Shown here: positions 34,915 through 40,038 of the stretch, one piece after another
Position numbering within the stretch: position 1 is the stretch's first letter
Layout of the letters: every line of letters starts with the position of its first letter
Assembly: GCA_022579005.1 (NCBI GenBank)
Contig: MU401628.1
Location: forward strand, 1-40,038
Reading direction: 5' to 3'
Length of the DNA stretch: 40,038 nt
Source of the DNA: Poronia punctata
Lineage: Eukaryota > Ascomycota > Sordariomycetes > Xylariales > Xylariaceae
Program-made: the position numbers and the translations under genes
The notes under the pieces: model-generated
Told to the model about the DNA's origin: nothing
The model's database searches: none
The model's input: the letters and a program-made list of their open reading frames with translations, nothing else

Positions 34915-35151
34915 ACTTTTTTTTATTTTTTAATAATAGCTTAACTATAATTTATAGTTAAAATACTATAAAAAAAGTTTAAAATAATTATATATTTTTT
35001 ATAAGCTTTATATATATTAAAAAGTATAAAAAGTACTTATATATATAAATTAAGTAGAGCTAAGTACTTTAACTTTAGGCTCTATTATAGTGGTTGTCTA
35101 TAGTACTTAATAGGTTTGTTATTCTATTCTCTAGGGGTTAATGGATCTATA
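34915..35151. repeat. Right direct repeat (LTR-like), outer half unmutated
   Basis: This is the partner of the left repeat. It is AT-only up to 35026 and keeps G and C from 35036 onward, for example GGCTCTATTATAGTGGTTG at 35078 where the left copy reads AGCTTTATTATAATAGTTA. Similarity ends near 35151. The switch point is homologous to that of the left copy. Confidence 0.8.
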
Positions 35152-35779
35152 TTAGGTTTAATTACGTGCAATTAAAGTTAAAATCATGCATATTCTAGCC
35201 ACGAGGCGTTGCTCTTTATGGATAGTTGCATACTTGAATAATTTTAATACCTACGCGTGCTTTGAAGGCTTAATTGATTTTGACCAGGCGCGTTTAATTG
35301 GGCACTGCAATTACGTCGCGCTTTTTCAAACGACGATCGCGTCTTGCCTCCCAGTTCTGATTACCTACTCGTATCTCCTGACCTAAGTGGCCCTGCCTAG
35401 ACTGCTACACGTGCGTACACAGTAGATAAAGCAGACACTGACAGCTTCTATCATTACCTCAGCGAAGTCTTCTCATATTGTTAATAGAGGATCTCGGGAT
35501 TTTAATATTATTTGCAATCGGATGTCAAGAGGAACATATCTCCATTGAGTGGCTCTTTTCTTGTGATATACAACTACCTAGTGATCAAATTGACCTGCCA
35601 CTGTTCGCATGTTGTCGACACAGACCGAGACTCTATCTATACGCTGAGACATCAAAAACACGGTGGTTTGCTGTTCCTCGGTAATACTACAGCTTTTAAG
35701 ACTTTTGCTATCCCACTTATTCGGCTGGTGGCTGGATAGAGGAACTGGTGTATACGAGGCGCATCTAGACACCATCACC
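35152..35779. other. MSH6 upstream region
   Basis: This is normal-composition DNA between the right direct repeat and the MSH6 start codon. Small frames at 35186-35386 and 35478-35684 are not supported. No TATA box is evident, as is common for housekeeping repair genes. Confidence 0.45.
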
Positions 35780-38700
35780 ATGGGCGAGAAACAAACCCCG
35801 GCGAAAACGCCGTCGCTATTGAGAAACCCCAGCTCGGCTTCGACTCCGGCGACACGCAAACAGCAGAGCATTCTAGGTTTCTTCGCCAAATCCTCCCCGA
35901 ATACCACCCCAAAAGCCGCTACTACGACGCCTACTACCGCCGTTCTTCCCCACCACTCCTGTTTACAGGAAACCACCAAGTCCAATTCTCTCCAGCTCAA
36001 GAAAGACAAGAAACTCTCCAATGCCACACCCGTCCCTAGTAGTGACGCCGTCGAACCGTCGAGCTCTCAAGAAAATCACGGCTGTAGTACTGCAAAGGCT
36101 AGTAAGAAGGTACATGGTATTTCGTTTTTGTCTCCGCCGCCTGCTACATTTACATGGAGATACTTACGAAGCCACAGACTTCTACGAAATTAGTCATGGG
36201 CAGTAGCCCTTCCCGCAAAGTATGTGTTCCGACCCCAAAACCTCCCGGCGGCTTCACATAATCTTGCATACCTTGTCGCCAGTTCTTGGCCGACCTTAAG
36301 ACTATCGTTATGTCCCACGACTGATCACTAGTCAACTACTATAGGCGAAGAAGGTTGTCAGCTATGCTGAATCATCAGATGATGAAGATGACGATGACCA
36401 GGACATATTTGCTGCCATGGAAGCTGTCCGGTCTCGACGCCGTGATCGCCAACGGCCCAAACCTGTAGCCGAAGACGAGGACGAGGACGATTACCAGGAT
36501 GTCGATGTCGATATCGATGGTGGGGCTGATGGCGTGGATGAGGATGGTGGGTTGACCTGAAACACACTTCGCCGCTTGGAATATGCGAGTCTAACCCTTT
36601 GGACTTGCTAGATGATATGGCCGACTTTGTAGCCTCGGATGATTCGGACGTCAAACCTAAGAAGCGAAAACGGCCAGCCAAGGCGCCAACAGCGAGGAAA
36701 CGGTCACATATATCGGTGCCGGCTATAAAAGCCGAGGATAGTGATGTTGAGGGCGACGATCCCATGGAAGATGTACCTGCGACTTCTACGGCACAGCAGT
36801 GGTTATACGATCCAGAGAGCGTTGATCCTGTCAAACAGAGGATAGCGCGTACGCCGAAGAAATCGACAGACAAAGTCAAAGCACACACCCGCGAACCCGA
36901 GGACCGATATCCTTGGCTTGCTAAAATCACAGACATCGACCGCCACCCACCGGATCATCCCGATTACGACCCATCCACGGTGTATGTGCCGCTCGTGGCC
37001 TGGAACCAATTCTCGGCCTTCGAGAAGCAATACTGGGAAATCAAGCAGAAACTCTGGAACACGGTTGTGTTCTTCAAGAAGGGCAAGTTCTACGAGTTAT
37101 ACGAGAACGATGCAACCATCGGCCACCAGCTCTTCGATCTCAAACTCACGGATCGGGTCAACATGCGCATGGTCGGCGTACCGGAGAGCTCACTAGAGAT
37201 GTGGACGAATCAGTTCATCGCCAAAGGTTACAAGGTGGCACGGGTCGACCAGATGGAGACAGCCCTCGGCAAGGAAATGCGAGAGAGGGACGGGGGCAAG
37301 GCGAAGAAGCAGGAAAAGATTATCCGTCGCGAGCTCGCATGTATCCTTACAGGGGGCACTCTGGTCGACGGTAGCATGCTCCAGGACGATACGGCTACCT
37401 ATTGCGTAGCCATCAAAGAATCCACAGTCGCCGACCACCCGGCCTTTGGCGTCGCTTTCGTGGACGCCGCTACCGGCCAGTTTTTCTTATCCGAGTTTGA
37501 GGACGACGTTGATCTTACCAAGTTCGAGACCATGGTCGCCCAAACGAATCCGCGAGAGCTCCTCCTCGAGAAGTCGCGCATATCAACCAAGGCTCTTCGT
37601 ATACTAAAGAACAACACCTCGCCAACGACCATCTGGAACTACTTCAAGCCAGGAACGGAGTTCTGGGAGGCCGAGTTGACCCGTCGCGAACTCGGGTGCA
37701 ACGAGTATTTCTCGTCAAACGACAGCGGAGAGGAGGATGTCTGGCCGGAAGTCCTGGCTGAAGCCAAGGAAAAGGACTTGCTGATGTCTGCGCTTGGTGC
37801 CTTAGTTCAGTATCTGCGGGTGCTTAAGATCGAGCGTAATCTGCTCTCTCAGCGCAACTTCACCTGGTATAACCCTATCCACAAGAACGGCACCTTGATT
37901 CTTGACGGCCAGACGTTGATCAACCTCGAGATCTTTGCCAACTCGGTGAACGGAGGTGCCGAGGGGACGTTGTTTTCGCTCCTCAACCGCTGCGTGACTC
38001 CTTTTGGCAAGCGACTCTTCCGCCAGTGGGTCTGCCATCCGCTATGCAACATCGATAAGATCAATGAGCGACTGGACGCTGTCGATATGCTTAATGCCGA
38101 CCTCACTGTGCGTGAGCAATTCTCGTCTCAGTTGACCAAAATGCCGGATTTGGAGCGGCTCCTGTCACGAATACATGCCGGGGCCTGCCGGCCGGAAGAC
38201 TTCGTCAAGGTTCTAGAGGGATTTGAGCAGATTGAGTACACTATGAGTCTTCTCAGCGCGTTCGGTGGCGGCAACGGCCTCATTGATCGGCTAATCTCGT
38301 CCATGCCGGATCTTATTGAGCCTCTGTCGTTTTGGAAGTCGGCCATCGATCGTAGAAAGGCCCGGGAAGAGAAGATTCTCGTGCCGGAGCGCGGTATCGA
38401 GGAGGATTTCGACGGTAGCCATGATACCATCGCGGCGATCAAGGATGACCTACAATCACTACTCGTGAAGACGAAGGCCGATTTGAAAACAAAGTCGGTC
38501 AAGTTCACCGACGTCGGAAAGGAGATCTACCAGATGGAGGTGCCCAAGACGGTCAAGGTCCCGAAGGATTGGCAACAGATGTCGGCAACGACCAGCGTCA
38601 AGCGATATTATTTCAAAGAGTTGACTGTCCTTGTGCGAAGGTTGCAAGAGGCCGAGGAGAGACACTCTCAGCTTCTACGCGATGTCTCGCTTCGCCTCTT

Positions 38701-39735
38701 CCGGCGGTTCGACGTCGACTACGAAACTTGGCTACGCGCTATTCGCATCGTGTCTCAGCTCGACTGCCTCGTCAGCCTGGCCAGATCGTCGTCTTCCTTG
38801 GGTCTCCCCAGCTGTCGGCCCGTCTTCGTTGACGAGGAGCGCAGCGTCGTCCAGTTCACGGAACTTCGCCATCCATGCATGCTGAATACAGTAGACGATT
38901 TTATCCCCAACGACGTGATCTTGGGGGGTGGGTCGCCCAAAATCAACCTGCTCACGGGCGCCAATGCTGCTGGCAAGTCGACAATTCTCCGAATGGTAAG
39001 TTTTCCTCAACAGCGCCCTTGGTCTCGTTATACTAATCAGATGCCGGAACAAAGTCTTGCACTGCCGTCATCATGGCTCAGATTGGCTGCTATGTCCCGG
39101 CTGCTGCGGCACGACTTACCCCTTGCGACCGCATCATGTCCCGGCTTGGAGCCAACGACAACATCTTTGCTGCACAATCGACATTCTTCGTCGAGCTGTC
39201 GGAAACAAAGAAGATTCTTTCGGAGGCGACGCCGCGGTCGCTTGTCATCCTCGACGAGCTAGGCAGGGGTACGTCGAGCTACGACGGCGTCGCGGTGGCA
39301 CAGGCCGTCCTGCACCATGTGGCCACGCATATCGGCTGTGTGGGCTTTTTTGCCACCCACTACCACTCCCTCGCTACCGAATTCGAGAATCACCCCGAAA
39401 TCTGCGCCAAGCGGATGCAGATCCATGTCGACGACGAGAACAGACGTGTGACGTTCTTGTACAAGCTCGAGGACGGGGTGGCCGAAGGCAGCTTCGGCAT
39501 GCATTGCGCGGCCATGTGCGGCATCTCTAATAGAGTAATTGAGCGCGCCGAGGTCGCTGCTAGGGAATGGGAGCATACGAGCAGACTCAAAGAGAGTCTC
39601 GAACGCGCCCGAGAGGGTTGCTACATCCCAATGGGTGTATTAAGCGACGTGGCTGCGCTACTCGACGATCAAAAGGGCGCCGATGTCACTACGAGGGGGT
39701 TAGACGTTCTTGCTCGAGCTATCGAGGCCCTCTGA
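35780..39735 (+). CDS. msh6: DNA mismatch repair protein MSH6
   Basis: Five exons (35780-36109, 36172-36219, 36345-36546, 36612-38995, 39055-39735) give 1214 residues; introns are 62, 125, 65 and 59 nt, with CTAAC or CTAAT branch sites in the last two. The disordered N-terminus holds a PCNA-binding PIP box QQSILGFF at 28-35, acidic tracts and a KPKKRKR nuclear signal at 208-214. The mismatch-binding domain carries GKFYELYE with the mismatch-contacting Phe353 and Glu355. The C-terminal ATPase has Walker A GANAAGKST at 976-984 and Walker B LVILDELGRGTSS at about 1051-1063, followed by FFATHYHSL. With MSH2 it forms MutS-alpha, which recognises base mismatches and small loops in the nucleus. The 48-nt second exon and the phase-1 third intron are set by frame closure, with acidic and basic segments continuing on each side. 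The start at 35780 (ACCATGG context) precedes the PIP box directly. All key residues are intact. Confidence 0.95.
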
Positions 39736-40038
39736 GAGCCCTGAGCGCACGCCGTTCTATTTCTCTCAAGTGCCATGTCCATCATTGTATCCCGTGCTAC
39801 TGTCAGAGACATTTGTCTTTATACTCCCGAGCTGTGCTTCGTATTTGTTAGAATTGCTAAAGGACATCGGATCGGCTATGTACCTTAGGTATGTGTGCAA
39901 GGCGTTTTGGGGTGGCCGGTCGGGGGGGGGGGGGGGGGGGGGAAAAACCGTAGAAAAAAACCGGCCACCAAACCGGCCCCGTAAAAAAAATAATATGGTT
40001 TGTTTTTATTACACCAGTGATCGTTAACACGGAACAAA
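39736..40038. other. MSH6 3' flank ending in poly-G artefact sequence
   Basis: Normal sequence runs to about 39921. It is followed by 21 G (39922-39942) and about 95 bp of A-, C- and G-run-biased sequence to the window end. The pattern resembles the tract at 20535-20656, including an AATATGGTTT string in each, and suggests a contig end or poor reads rather than genome. MSH6 itself is unaffected. Confidence 0.6.

Larger units (their letters stand above)
29000..35151. mobile_element. RIP-destroyed LTR-retrotransposon-like element
   Basis: A 5.7 kb interior of almost pure A+T lies between direct repeats of about 240 bp (29000-29240 and 34915-35151). Total length near 6.1 kb and repeat length fit a Ty1/copia or Ty3/gypsy element. 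Differences between the two repeats are essentially all G/A and C/T transitions, as RIP produces. The interior has no surviving reading frame, primer-binding site or polyprotein motif, so the family is unknown. Clean target-site duplications and TG...CA ends were not identified. The + strand appears richer in T than A through most of the interior, which hints that the element's coding strand was the minus strand. The repeats are mosaic: only their outer halves escaped mutation. Confidence 0.6.

Overview
The window comes from a filamentous ascomycete (Pezizomycotina), most likely a Sordariomycete. Its genes carry short introns of 45-160 nt with fungal branch sites. It encodes secreted lignocellulose enzymes (AA9, CE15), a Ste6-type pheromone exporter and a fungal-type MSH6. 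It also contains two extremely AT-rich blocks of the kind left by repeat-induced point mutation (RIP). The CE15 protein has its catalytic triad at S213/E236/H346, the same numbering I recall for the glucuronoyl esterase StGE2 of Thermothelomyces, which favours Sordariales. I read the species level only as far as that.

Layout: 1-6700 is an AT-rich, RIP-degenerate block with tandem arrays (118 bp and 201 bp periods) and a dispersed short module. From 6700 to 29000 lies gene-bearing DNA of normal composition: PBDC1/Ypl225w homologue (+), Ste6-type ABC exporter (+), AA9 lytic polysaccharide monooxygenase (-), CE15 glucuronoyl esterase (+), NmrA-like reductase (-), an assembly gap with poly-G/poly-C artefact sequence, a secreted tyrosinase-family copper enzyme (-), a gene-sparse 4.5 kb stretch, and a nuclear-type orphan protein (-) that may have a diverged Ulp1-like fold. 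From about 29000 to 35151 a second AT-rich block is bounded by ~240 bp direct repeats and is most simply a RIP-destroyed LTR retrotransposon. The window ends with MSH6 (+) and another poly-G artefact.

I rebuilt multi-exon gene models by matching reading frames, GT/AG splice sites and family motifs; all phases close. AA9 and CE15 diverge from one 2.2 kb intergenic region and both act on plant cell wall. CE15 cuts lignin-glucuronoxylan esters and AA9 cuts cellulose oxidatively, so they may be co-expressed. The tyrosinase and NmrA-like genes lie next to them but I see no evidence of a common pathway. MSH6, PBDC1 and Ste6 are housekeeping or mating functions.

The most unusual signal is in the direct repeats flanking the second AT block. 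The left repeat is unmutated in its outer half and RIP-mutated in its inner half. The right repeat is the reverse, and the switch falls at the same homologous point (29116-29124 against 35027-35035). This is what a crossover between an unmutated repeat and a RIP-mutated element would leave.
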